DNA of 5,297 bases, from the NCBI GenBank assembly GCA_937900325.1, contig CALCEX010000037.1, positions 1-5,297 of the forward strand, read 5' to 3'. This document shows, one piece after another, positions 5,125 through 5,297 of this stretch (within the stretch, counting starts at the first letter, position 1; each line of letters begins with the position of its first letter). Source of the DNA: an uncultured Clostridia bacterium. Its GTDB lineage: Bacteria; Bacillota; Clostridia; Christensenellales; CAG-138. The notes under the pieces are model-generated. The model made no database searches, was not told the origin of the DNA, and saw only the letters and a list, made by a program, of their open reading frames with translations. Both the position numbers and the translations under genes were made by a program.

Positions 5125-5297
5125 TTACGCCTTCATCGCCTCAGCTACCGCAACGGCTACCGCCACGGTCGCGCCAACCATGGGGTTGTTGCCCATGCCG
5201 ATGAGGCCCATCATTTCAACGTGGGCGGGCACGGAAGAGCTGCCGGCGAACTGGGCGTCGGAATGCATACGGCCCATGGTGTCGGTCATACCGTAGG
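5125..5297 (-). CDS. C-terminal end of an unidentified protein (partial)
   Basis: These are the last 56 codons and TAA stop of a minus-strand gene that begins outside the window. The fragment starts YGMTDTMGRMHSDAQF, continues through GSSSVPAHVEMMGLIGMG and NNPMVGATVAVAVAV, and ends AEAMKA. It is rich in Gly, Ala, Val and Met, and reads as a real, ordered C-terminus with alternating codon-position GC. The GSSS, HVEMMG and GMGNNPMVG clusters look like a conserved active-site or ligand loop, followed by a final amphipathic or hydrophobic element. I cannot assign it to a family. Coding status is supported by an uninterrupted frame from the window edge and a hairpin 14 nt after the stop; no alternative start can be seen. 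Confidence 0.7.
   Translation of the reverse strand, partial: YGMTDTMGRMHSDAQFAGSSSVPAHVEMMGLIGMGNNPMVGATVAVAVAVAEAMKA

Noticed and set aside
5125..5297. Possible ring-opening amidohydrolase or reductase-complex subunit
   Set aside because: Considered because of the Ser/Gly/Pro loop and the Met-Gly pattern, but I could not match it to the C-terminal motifs I remember for these families, so no name is given.

Overview
The window looks like a piece of a Gram-positive, clostridial-type (Firmicutes/Bacillota) genome of middling to fairly high GC. This rests on strong AGGAGG-type ribosome binding sites before most genes, a clostridial-style potABCD operon ending in a lipoprotein, a PAP2 phosphatase of a Firmicutes-like subfamily, and heavy use of ATA for isoleucine despite the GC content. 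The lineage is inferred; no rRNA or marker gene is present.

Positions 1-3194 (+ strand) carry the 3' end of potA followed by complete potB, potC and potD. Together they encode a polyamine (spermidine/putrescine) ABC importer: PotA is the ATPase, PotB and PotC are the two membrane permeases, and PotD is the lipid-anchored substrate-binding protein. potA, potB and potC are tightly packed: a 4-nt gap, then a 4-nt overlap, with each ribosome binding site inside the preceding gene. potD follows after a 47-nt AT-rich spacer with its own strong ribosome binding site. A hairpin at 3206-3241 closes the operon and probably also ends the convergent minus-strand operon.

Positions 4971-3258 (- strand) hold a compact three-gene unit: an unrecognised 93-aa three-helix membrane protein, a WYL-type HTH transcriptional regulator with a degenerate, cysteine-rich WYL core, and a PAP2-family membrane phosphatase. 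An extended -10 promoter (TGGTATAAT) lies just upstream of the first gene, with an inverted repeat further upstream that could be an operator.

Positions 5125-5297 (- strand) are the last 56 codons of a gene that I cannot identify. A GC-rich hairpin follows it and separates it from the three-gene unit.

Most of the window is ordinary transport and housekeeping DNA. The parts most worth a second look are the degenerate WYL regulator with its membrane-protein and phosphatase partners, altered polyamine-pocket positions in PotD, and the unidentified terminal gene. I see no mobile element, CRISPR array, tRNA or rRNA.
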